Position numbers and translations under genes: made by a program. The notes below the pieces were generated by a model. That model was not told where the DNA came from. It ran no database searches and saw only the letters and a program-made list of their open reading frames with translations. A stretch of 15,347 bases of DNA, from contig QMXU01000009.1 in the NCBI GenBank assembly GCA_003662305.1, positions 1 through 15,347 of the forward strand. The letters run 5' to 3'. This DNA is from Candidatus Hecatellales archaeon (GTDB lineage Archaea; Thermoproteota; Bathyarchaeia; Hecatellales; Hecatellaceae). Below are positions 7,964 through 13,412 of the stretch, in pieces. The first letter of the stretch is position 1, and every line of letters begins with the position of its first letter.

Positions 7964-8768
7964 GCCTGAACCTCTCCTCCAAAACTTTGATGGCAGGCTC
8001 CGTCCACAGGGTAAGCCTTCCAGGATGGGTTCCAGGAGCCAGCAGCTCAGCGTTCAACCTGTCCACCGGGCACACATCCACGCCTGGAAGGTTTCTCGCA
8101 GCCTTCATAACCGGGCTAGCCTCCGAGCCTACGACGATTAAAAGGCTTTTTCTGCGTTTAAGTCTTCTACCCCTACGCCTGCCCTTTCCAGCCCTGATTT
8201 TAACTCCTTCCTCCGCCCTTTTCAACTCTTCTTCAAGCCCAAGCGTCTTCAAAATTTCTTTAAGCTGTTTGGTTGTTGAAATCTGCTCGAAGCCTCCCTC
8301 AACGATCAGGGGCAGGCTTTTAACGCCTTCTATTTTATGCCCTCTAGCAGCCACCAGTTCGGGTAGAGCCGTAGCAGCTATGGCTGAACGTATAGCAAGC
8401 CTCCGCTCCTTCCTGTTAATCCGCTTAACAATATTTTTCTCTGAAGTTGGAGGGTGAGCCAACCTGCCTCCAACAGTTCCCGGAGCGAAGGCTCCCTGCA
8501 TGGTTCTGGGGGTTCCATGAGCTCTAACCCTTGGAATCCTAGCCATGCCAAGGCCTACGCCGAGGGACCAGGCGGTAGTGCGTTTACCAGCCATAGGGTC
8601 GCGGCCTTTAGGCTGGAAGCTTTTAGACTGAACGGACAGAACAGCCCTCTTAATAACGTCAGGCCTTACGGTTGTTAGGAAAACCTCTGGAAGCTTGATG
8701 TCATGCTTCACGGTTCCGTCGAGGCTGTAAACGGGGGCTTTCGCCTCTTGAAGGGTTTGCTGGCTCAT
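7950..8768 (-). CDS. rpl4: Large ribosomal subunit protein uL4
   Basis: The 272-residue archaeal/eukaryotic-type uL4 extends a loop into the nascent peptide tunnel. Conserved parts are GTVKHDIKLPEVF near the N-terminus, the tunnel-loop region GMARIPRVRAHGTPRTMQGAFAP, and the HPPTSEKNIVKRINRKERR block. A lysine/arginine-rich KGRRRGRRLKRR segment lies near residue 200. The C-terminal part ends in LWTEPAIKVLEERF. The ATG is 16 nt downstream of the L3 stop, and the gene's end overlaps L23 by 14 nt, consistent with one operon. Confidence 0.97.
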   Translation of the reverse strand: MSQQTLQEAKAPVYSLDGTVKHDIKLPEVFLTTVRPDVIKRAVLSVQSKSFQPKGRDPMAGKRTTAWSLGVGLGMARIPRVRAHGTPRTMQGAFAPGTVGGRLAHPPTSEKNIVKRINRKERRLAIRSAIAATALPELVAARGHKIEGVKSLPLIVEGGFEQISTTKQLKEILKTLGLEEELKRAEEGVKIRAGKGRRRGRRLKRRKSLLIVVGSEASPVMKAARNLPGVDVCPVDRLNAELLAPGTHPGRLTLWTEPAIKVLEERFRHGEA

Positions 8769-8784
8769 CTGGCACTACGCTCCA

Positions 8785-9768
8785 TTAAACTTTGAGGTAG
8801 GTTATCTCCGGCTTGACAGCCTCTTCAGGCGCTCTAACAGAGTGTCTAAGCCTTATAAGCCTTTTAACGTGTCCTGGAATGCTTCCCCTCAAAACTATGT
8901 AGGGGCCTTTAATCACGCCGTACTTGTGGAAGCCGCCTTTAGGGGTAACCTCTTTTCCGTCAGCTCCGATTTTAATGATTTGCTTGCCGTATTCTGTTCG
9001 GCGGTGGAATCCAAGCTGGCCTGCCCTTGGCACCGTCCACATCACGGTTGGAGGATGCCAGGGTCCTATGCAGCCTACTTCCCGCACCGTTTTCCTAGAC
9101 TTGTGCTCCTTCCTCCGGATTCCGTAGCGTTTCACAACTCCTGCAAAGCCTTTCCCCTTGCTTACCGCCACTACATCAACGTACTGCCCTTCCTGGAAGA
9201 CGTCTCCTACGTTAACCTGCTTCCCAAGCAAGCCGACGGCGTACTCCCATTTCTCTCTTACACCCTGCCCTCCAACAGCTATCTCCATCAGTTCAGGCGT
9301 TTTCTTGCCGAGCCCTGAACTTCTCGGGTTCGTGCAGGCTAGAACTCTTACGTCGCATGCCCTTGTAAGCAGCTTCTCAGCTTCGGAAAGACTTTCCTTC
9401 GCCCTATAGTTTTTAGGCGGGGTTAGAAGCCTGCCCAGCTCTTTAGGAAGCTTTTCAGCCCAAACCTCGTATAGGGTTCTAAGCCCTCCAGCCGTCTCCT
9501 CGTAAAGCCTTAGGGCACAGACGGTTAAGGGGGGAGTTTCAACCACCGTCGCAGGAATGAAAACCTCTTTACCGTAATTCGGAGACCTCTTATCTGCTTC
9601 AATTATGAAGGCATGAGTCATGCCAGCCTTATAGCCTGCGAAGCCTAGAAGCTTAGGCTCCGCTATCTGAGGCCAGAACTTTATGCGGGGAACCATGCTT
9701 TTAGCCCTAGCCCTAGGCCTAAACGCTAGGGAACCCCTGCGAGGTGCATGCTTCTTCCTATGCCCCAA
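8785..9768 (-). CDS. rpl3: Large ribosomal subunit protein uL3
   Basis: The 327-residue archaeal uL3 is the first gene of this ribosomal operon. The start is a TTG (9766-9768), chosen because it gives the family's conserved N-terminus MGHRKKHAPRRGSLAF; no ATG would do so. Other signatures are GFAGYKAGMTH, the KGKGFAGVVKRYG segment and the WTVPRAGQLGFHRRTEYGKQI block containing the conserved loop near the peptidyl transferase centre. A TATA box about 50 nt upstream predicts a leader of roughly 24 nt. The last residues, EITYLKV, end 16 nt before L4. Confidence 0.97.
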   Translation of the reverse strand: MGHRKKHAPRRGSLAFRPRARAKSMVPRIKFWPQIAEPKLLGFAGYKAGMTHAFIIEADKRSPNYGKEVFIPATVVETPPLTVCALRLYEETAGGLRTLYEVWAEKLPKELGRLLTPPKNYRAKESLSEAEKLLTRACDVRVLACTNPRSSGLGKKTPELMEIAVGGQGVREKWEYAVGLLGKQVNVGDVFQEGQYVDVVAVSKGKGFAGVVKRYGIRRKEHKSRKTVREVGCIGPWHPPTVMWTVPRAGQLGFHRRTEYGKQIIKIGADGKEVTPKGGFHKYGVIKGPYIVLRGSIPGHVKRLIRLRHSVRAPEEAVKPEITYLKV

Positions 9769-9812
9769 CCCTAAGACACCTAAAGGCTTTCTCTCAAGAA
9801 AGGAGAAAAATT

Positions 9813-9822
9813 GTTATATAAG
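9813..9822 (-). promoter_or_regulatory. TATA box for the rpl3 operon
   Basis: CTTATATAAC on the minus strand lies in the 89-bp gap between the RAM-domain pair and rpl3. A start site about 26 nt downstream would leave a leader of about 24 nt before the TTG start of uL3. Confidence 0.55.
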
Positions 9823-9857
9823 CTTGGCGATTTGGGAGGATGCTGTTTTAGGTGGGT

Positions 9858-10094
9858 TTAGGCTTCGGATAGGGTTTCGGTGCTTTTCACGCCTGGGATG
9901 GCGTTTACTTTTGAAGCTATCTCCCTCAGCTTATCGTAGTCTTCGGCTTCTATGAAGACCGCCACGTCGAACCTTCCGAAGACTGAGAAGGCGTCTGTCA
10001 CGCCTGGGATTTTACGTGCCTCCTTCACGACGTTTGGAAATCTGAGTGAAACCGCTCTGGCCGTTGTTTTGATGAGAATTAACCCTCGAACCAT
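9858..10094 (-). CDS. Stand-alone Lrp/AsnC ligand-binding (RAM) domain protein, copy 2
   Basis: This 78-residue protein is only the AsnC/Lrp effector-binding alpha-beta domain, with no helix-turn-helix. Visible family features are the repeated beta strand pattern MVRGLILIKTT, the IPGVTDAFSVFGRFDVAVFIEAED core with a G-R-F-D turn, and the closing IPGVKSTETL. Such proteins usually form oligomers and bind amino acids or modulate full-length Lrp proteins; the ligand here is unknown. The ATG is 3 nt after the stop of the paralogous gene. GGAGGG, six bases upstream and inside that gene, acts as the ribosome binding site. Confidence 0.85.
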   Translation of the reverse strand: MVRGLILIKTTARAVSLRFPNVVKEARKIPGVTDAFSVFGRFDVAVFIEAEDYDKLREIASKVNAIPGVKSTETLSEA

Positions 10095-10097
10095 GGC

Positions 10098-10325
10098 TTA
10101 GCCCTCCATGCCTATCAGGGTTTCAGTTGCAACAACCCCTGACATTTTGCCGATGCTGAGAACAAGCTCGGTAAGCCCTTTCAAGTCTTCCACTTCAGCC
10201 TTAGCCACGATATCGGTTCTGCCGAGGGCTGGAAAAGCGAAGCTGACGCCGCTAAGCTTCGAAATCCTCTTCAAAATGGTCTTGTACTCTTTCGGCTCCG
10301 TCCTAACAAGGATACATGCTCGCAT
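10098..10325 (-). CDS. Stand-alone Lrp/AsnC ligand-binding (RAM) domain protein, copy 1
   Basis: This 75-residue RAM-domain protein lacks a DNA-binding part. Its layout matches its neighbour: a first strand ACILVRT, SGVSFAFPALGRTDIVAKAEVED with the G-R-T-D turn, and a terminal SGVVATETL. The two share fold and motif spacing but have clearly diverged, so they look like an old tandem duplication that could form a mixed oligomer (inference). It is the first gene of the pair. A TATA box 26 nt upstream of its ATG predicts a leaderless mRNA. Confidence 0.85.
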   Translation of the reverse strand: MRACILVRTEPKEYKTILKRISKLSGVSFAFPALGRTDIVAKAEVEDLKGLTELVLSIGKMSGVVATETLIGMEG

Positions 10326-10347
10326 ATCAGAAAACCCGTTCCAGCAC

Positions 10348-10355
10348 TATATAAA
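10348..10355 (-). promoter_or_regulatory. TATA box for the RAM-domain gene pair
   Basis: TTTATATA on the minus strand is centred about 26 nt from the ATG at 10325. The predicted transcription start coincides with the start codon, as in leaderless archaeal transcripts. Confidence 0.6.
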
Positions 10356-10391
10356 GCTCTAGCATTCCACACGTGGAGTCATCGGCAGGTT

Positions 10392-10411
10392 TAACGGTGA
10401 CCTCGCCGTTA
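10392..10411. repeat. 20-bp near-palindrome in divergent promoter region
   Basis: TAACGG and CCGTTA flank an 8-base centre whose outer bases also pair (one T-G). It lies in the 114-bp region between the divergent RAM-pair and kinase genes, 28 nt before the kinase ATG. It may be an operator or a leader hairpin; no function is shown. Confidence 0.5.
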
Positions 10412-10439
10412 GGGTTTCCTTGATGGTAAGGGAAGCCTT

Positions 10440-11198
10440 ATGCTGGTGAAGCTTGAAAGGCTGAGCTTTGAGGAGCACGGCTTAGTCTTATGCTATCCTA
10501 AACCTTCCAGAGGCGAGTTTGAGGCTAGACTCAGCGAGCTACGCCAGCTTGGAGTTGAAGCCTTAGAGTTTTCAGGTGGAAAACTTGTTGGAAGACTTCA
10601 CGTTCTCGGCAAGGGTAACTCCGCCCTAATCGTTAAGGCTTGGGCTAGAGGAGAAAGGTTTGCCCTGAAGGTTAGAAGGCTGGACTCAGGTAAGCCAGAC
10701 GTAGCACACGAGGCTGAACTTACAAGAGCTGCTAACAGGGTTAACGTTGGACCCAGGCTTCACGCTTCAACCTTGAACATGCTGCTGATGGAGTTGGTTG
10801 AAGGGCTAAGCCTTCCAGCGTGGATAGGCCTTCCAGAAGGGAAGCCTCCTGGGAGGGAGGAGGTTTCAAGCTTTCTCTCCAAGGCTTTATGGCAGTGTAG
10901 AAGGCTGGATGAGGCTGGAATCGACCACGGCGAATTAAGCCGGGCCTCTAAGCATATCATTGTTAGGAGGAACTGCGAGCCGTGCATTATAGACTTTGAA
11001 AAGGCCAGCCTTAAGCGTAGGCCTTCAAACGTTACCTCACTGACGCAGTTTTTCCTCTTGAAAGGTGCGGTAGCCTCGAGAATAACGGAAGTTTTAGGCT
11101 TCATAAGCAGGGAGGACCTTATCAGGAGGCTTAGAGATTACAAGGTGAACCCTTCTAATGAAAGCTTTAAGAGCATTCTAAGCCTTATAGGCTGTTAA
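10440..11198 (+). CDS. Predicted Ser/Thr protein kinase, COG2112-like
   Basis: This 252-residue protein has a small, atypical protein-kinase fold. A glycine loop LGKGNSALIVK occupies 57-66, the ATP-binding lysine is K77 in FALK, and a helix glutamate lies in HEAEL (E91/E93). A hinge-like LLMELVEG is at about 115-122, a catalytic-loop equivalent IDHGELSRASKH at 161-172, and IIDFEKAS at 183-190 with D185 as the metal-binding aspartate. In the catalytic loop the usual HxD appears as HGE (E165), so the catalytic base is changed, although D162 is next door. This resembles the archaeal predicted kinases of COG2112, related to the RIO/Bud32 kind. Substrate is unknown. It is divergent from the RAM-domain pair. 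Confidence 0.72.
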   Translation: MLVKLERLSFEEHGLVLCYPKPSRGEFEARLSELRQLGVEALEFSGGKLVGRLHVLGKGNSALIVKAWARGERFALKVRRLDSGKPDVAHEAELTRAANRVNVGPRLHASTLNMLLMELVEGLSLPAWIGLPEGKPPGREEVSSFLSKALWQCRRLDEAGIDHGELSRASKHIIVRRNCEPCIIDFEKASLKRRPSNVTSLTQFFLLKGAVASRITEVLGFISREDLIRRLRDYKVNPSNESFKSILSLIGC

Positions 11199-11218
11199 CT
11201 TCGAGCAATAAGTTAACA
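11193..11218. repeat. Perfect 9-bp inverted repeat at the kinase stop codon
   Basis: TGTTAACTT and AAGTTAACA flank the 8-base spacer CGAGCAAT. The left arm contains the kinase stop codon. The repeat also lies about 40 bp upstream of the next gene, so it could be an operator or a transcript-end hairpin; no T-run follows directly. Confidence 0.7.
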
Positions 11219-11257
11219 TAGGATAGGCTTAAAGGAGTTTTCAGGGGGGCCACCATC

Positions 11258-11578
11258 ATGCCTGAAGATGTCTTCCACGTTAAGTTTTCAGGTTTGGAGG
11301 ATATGGTTAGGTTTGTGGCTTTGTCTTCCACACCTTTCCTCCAACATGCGGAAGTTGAAGGGAAACATGTATACTTTTTCCATTCAGCTCTTCTCCTAGG
11401 CAAGCCTGTAATATATTACACGGTTCTAGGAGAGAAGGTTAAAGGACGCTACATCGTCTACAACAAGTTTAGGGATACCATAAGCTTCAGCGATAAGCTT
11501 GAAGCCGACGGTCAGTCTGTCTACATCCCTATCCTGGAGGTTGAAAGCACCAATCTTCTACGTTTCATGCTTCCATGA
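11258..11578 (+). CDS. Hypothetical protein, 106 residues
   Basis: I do not recognise this family. The protein is soluble and mixed alpha/beta in appearance, with no signal peptide and a single cysteine-free chain. Aromatic-rich strands such as HVYFFHSALLLG and PVIYYTVLGEKVKGRYIVYNKF suggest a compact beta-sheet domain. Codon use matches neighbouring genes, supporting a real gene. The ATG is about 27 nt downstream of a weak TTAAA element (11229-11233), which would allow a leaderless transcript. Its last 21 nt overlap the end of the convergent PLD-like gene. It follows the kinase on the same strand with 59 nt between, so a link is possible but unproven. Confidence 0.6.
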   Translation: MPEDVFHVKFSGLEDMVRFVALSSTPFLQHAEVEGKHVYFFHSALLLGKPVIYYTVLGEKVKGRYIVYNKFRDTISFSDKLEADGQSVYIPILEVESTNLLRFMLP

Positions 11579-12067
11579 CGGCAGATTCACGGTGGACGTA
11601 GCAGACCTTCCATCCCGCCATTCCGCCCATAGTTTCCCAAATTCTTGCATGTACAGTTTGGCTATTTCGGGGCTGTGGATTATTATGATGTTTTCGTCGC
11701 TGTCAACGACCACTTCCACGGTGACCCCACGGTTCTTAGCAGCCACCAAAGCGTCAGCCACGCTTGTGAGGTCGAGGTCGTAGAAGGCAGCGTAAACGTA
11801 GTTTTGAGCTTCCCCGATTAACTCTACTAGGCGTCCTTCGATTTCAGGGTTTGGAGCAAAATAAACATGGCAGCTGAAGGATGCTTCCTGTCTCGGAGTT
11901 GCGGATGTCGTAACCGTTTCTGTTACCGTTACCGTGAGGGTCTGAGTAAGCGTTTGGGTTACAGTTATGGTTTGAGGTGGAACAGCAGACTGCCCAGCGG
12001 TAAAGCCGCCTACACCTGAAACCACAAGTAAAACAGCAAGCACGATAAGAAGCTTTGCTTTCTGCAT
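11558..12067 (-). CDS. Truncated, exported phospholipase D-like protein lacking the HKD motif
   Basis: The ATG at 12065-12067 gives 169 residues; a TTG at 12082 would add five. Residues 5-22 form a signal peptide or membrane anchor, followed by a threonine/valine-rich linker (about 33-57) typical of archaeal cell-surface proteins. Then comes the first half of a PLDc-type domain (about 65-155): a segment like YVYAAFYDLDLTSVADAL, then KNRGVTVEVVVDSDE, then HSPEIAKLY. In intact relatives an HxKxxxxD motif follows shortly. Here the frame ends in ...SWKHET with no such motif, so it is very likely not a working phosphodiesterase or nuclease. Its last 21 nt overlap the convergent hypothetical gene. 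It may be a decayed gene or a binding-only remnant. Confidence 0.7.
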   Translation of the reverse strand: MQKAKLLIVLAVLLVVSGVGGFTAGQSAVPPQTITVTQTLTQTLTVTVTETVTTSATPRQEASFSCHVYFAPNPEIEGRLVELIGEAQNYVYAAFYDLDLTSVADALVAAKNRGVTVEVVVDSDENIIIIHSPEIAKLYMQEFGKLWAEWRDGRSATSTVNLPSWKHET

Positions 12068-12138
12068 CCACTCTACACCCAACTTAAAACTTCCCTTCTT
12101 ACAATTAAAAACTATGAGCTTCAGGAGGAAAACACTAT

Positions 12139-12143
12139 AAAAA
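12139..12143 (-). terminator. Possible oligo-T terminator downstream of tRNA-Gln
   Basis: The minus strand reads CCTTTTTATAG 17 nt after the encoded CCA end. Archaeal tRNA transcripts commonly stop in such T-runs. The same bases could instead serve as a TATA element for the PLD-like gene. Confidence 0.3.
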
Positions 12144-12162
12144 GGCTATGTTAAGACAATGG

Positions 12163-12318
12163 TAGCCCGGGGGAGATTCGAACTCCCGTCGGCGAGTTTC
12201 TCTCCCGCCGTGGGGGTAGGCGGTGAATGCCTTTTACAGCTTGTGCGCATAACGCGCGTCCCGCCCCCTTCCCGGCGAGACCAGAGCCCGCCATGCTTGA
12301 CCGCTACACCACCGGGCT
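12163..12318 (-). tRNA. tRNA-Gln (anticodon CUG) with 83-nt intron; CCA encoded at 12160-12162
   Basis: Reading the minus strand, the 7-bp acceptor stem pairs AGCCCGG with CCGGGCT, the discriminator is A, and CCA is encoded. The D arm is GTGT/GCAT, the T arm is GGGAG-TTCGAAT-CTCCC, and the variable loop is four bases. The anticodon arm is GCGGG/CTCGC with loop C-T-CTG-G-A, giving anticodon CTG. The 5' exon is 12318-12281, the intron 12280-12198 and the 3' exon 12197-12163. The intron sits at the canonical 37/38 position. A full bulge-helix-bulge is visible: outer helix GGCGGG/CTCGCC, central helix CTCT/AGAG, three-base bulges GGT and AAA, and an inner helix again CTCGCC/GGCGGG. Cutting after the second base of each bulge gives the mature tRNA. 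Confidence 0.93.
12198..12280 (-). other. tRNA-Gln intron (37/38, bulge-helix-bulge bounded)
   Basis: The intron is 83 nt long and very GC-rich. Its core can fold by itself: GGCGG (12265-12261) pairs with CCGCC (12223-12219), extended by G/C pairs around a TA bulge, with an inner GCGC-GTTAT-GCGC type hairpin. Its first and last bases form the inner helix of the splicing motif. I see no box C/D guide RNA signature. Confidence 0.88.
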
Positions 12319-12345
12319 TCCTATGATTTTTCTCCATTCCAACGC

Positions 12346-12354
12346 GGATAAAAG
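12346..12354 (-). promoter_or_regulatory. TATA box for tRNA-Gln
   Basis: ACTTTTATC on the minus strand is centred about 32 nt upstream of the tRNA 5' end. This predicts a start site a few bases before the mature 5' end. Confidence 0.5.
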
Positions 12355-12360
12355 TTTCTT

Positions 12361-13347
12361 TTAGGGTTTGAAGCCTGCTAGCAGGAAGACCATGAGGGCT
12401 GCGGCTGTCAGGTCGGCTGTGGCTCCGGGGTTAAGCCTGTTATCCGGGGTTTTAAGCTTTCCATCCAGCCTTTCAGCCTCTTTTAAGCCTTTCCCGGTTA
12501 AGGCTCCGCCAAGCCTTAGAACTTTTAGGGCCATCCTTGAAACTTTTTCAGCTTCCCTCATCCCGGCTTTTCTGGCTATTAGGGTGTCGGGATGGCTTGC
12601 TAGGAGGTGGAGGTAGGCTTGAACCGCAGCCCTGTTCACGTCCCCCGTCTTCCGGTAGGCTTCCAAGAGGACGGGGTAGCCTTCTTTAAGGGTTAAAGGA
12701 AGGCCCTCCACAAGCTCCCTGCATAGGACATCATGGGAGGCACAGCCCTTTAAAACCGTGTGGAGAGTTAAGCCCTGCCTTCTAAGCTCTTTAACGGCTT
12801 GAGGGCTTGAGGAGTCCGGTAGGCCTCTGGGAGGCTTGCCCAGCCCTCCAACTCCAGCCTCTCTAACCGCCCTGTAAAGGGATACAGCATCCTCCACGGT
12901 AGAATGCTCAACCATTCTCCTAACGGCTTCACCTAAACCCTCAACACCTTTTTTACCGGAAGCCTTAAGGAAGCCTGCGGCGGCAGCCATAGGAACCAGG
13001 AGTAGCAACGTTCCAAAGTTCGTGTTTCCCCCGCTATGCCAGGCCTGCGAGTCTCTGACAGCCTGAAGGAGGTGGAAGCCTAAGCCCAATTTTTCCATGG
13101 GAAGCTTTCCGGCTCCAGCCTTTAACCCTTTTAGGGCAGCTCTCCGAATAGCCGGTCCCACGGCAACTCCTCCAGCGAGGAAATGGTCGAGGCTGGTGTC
13201 CTTGAAAGGGTGGAAGCGGCTTACGTTTCCAGGCTTGGGGTAGGCTGAAGCCTCCAGTATTATGGCAAGCTGGGCTGCCAGCGATATTCTTTCCGCTTCC
13301 CCTACGAAGCCTTTCAGGGCGTTCCACCAATGGTTGAATGGTAACAA
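12361..13347 (-). CDS. CitG/MdcB-family triphosphoribosyl-dephospho-CoA synthase-like protein
   Basis: In bacteria this family makes the prosthetic-group precursor of citrate lyase or malonate decarboxylase from ATP and dephospho-CoA. Signatures in the 328 residues are the near-N-terminal LEASAYPKPGNVSRFHPFKD (32-50), SGGNTNFGTLLLLVP (105-119), and the C-terminal NPGATADLTAAAL. No citrate lyase, malonate decarboxylase or acyl-carrier gene lies nearby, so the archaeal role is probably different and unknown. The start is a TTG (13345-13347) inferred from an AT-rich element (13364-13374) that would give a near-leaderless transcript; no suitable ATG precedes the conserved region. It diverges from aIF1 with 65 bp between. 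Confidence 0.82.
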   Translation of the reverse strand: MLPFNHWWNALKGFVGEAERISLAAQLAIILEASAYPKPGNVSRFHPFKDTSLDHFLAGGVAVGPAIRRAALKGLKAGAGKLPMEKLGLGFHLLQAVRDSQAWHSGGNTNFGTLLLLVPMAAAAGFLKASGKKGVEGLGEAVRRMVEHSTVEDAVSLYRAVREAGVGGLGKPPRGLPDSSSPQAVKELRRQGLTLHTVLKGCASHDVLCRELVEGLPLTLKEGYPVLLEAYRKTGDVNRAAVQAYLHLLASHPDTLIARKAGMREAEKVSRMALKVLRLGGALTGKGLKEAERLDGKLKTPDNRLNPGATADLTAAALMVFLLAGFKP

Positions 13348-13363
13348 TTATATGTAAGATTTG

Positions 13364-13392
13364 AGAAAAATTTAAGGCGAAAGAGGTTTAAG
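13364..13392. promoter_or_regulatory. Shared AT-rich promoter region for the citG-like and aIF1 genes
   Basis: GAAAAATTTAAGG and GGTTTAAGC lie in the 65-bp divergent gap. The first can be read as a TATA element in both directions, about 26 nt from plausible starts on either side. AAGGAGA at 13401-13407 is the ribosome binding site of aIF1. Confidence 0.4.
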
Positions 13393-13412
13393 CCAGTTTT
13401 AAGGAGAAGAGC

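Noticed and set aside
7491..8141. A 216-codon open frame on the plus strand opposite uL2, uL23 and uL4
   Set aside because: It lies antisense to three certain ribosomal protein genes, and its translation is low in charged residues with no recognisable domain. It is a shadow of GC-rich coding DNA.
8842..9318. A 158-codon plus-strand frame opposite uL3
   Set aside because: It is entirely antisense to uL3, with no motif or ribosome binding site.
11258..11600. The missing HKD half of the PLD-like gene, shifted into another frame
   Set aside because: The other two minus-strand frames after the stop contain early stops and no HxKxxxxD, so a simple frameshift is not supported.
12198..12280. A box C/D guide RNA inside the tRNA intron, as in some archaeal tRNA-Trp introns
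   Set aside because: No RTGATGA or paired CTGA boxes were found.
12163..12318. A class II tRNA (Leu or Ser) with a long variable arm
   Set aside because: The extra bases are better explained as an intron at 37/38, because a full bulge-helix-bulge forms and the spliced product is a normal tRNA-Gln with a four-base variable loop.
12146..12337. A 63-codon minus-strand frame across the tRNA region
   Set aside because: It overlies a tRNA gene and intron that fold convincingly; the peptide has no protein-like pattern.
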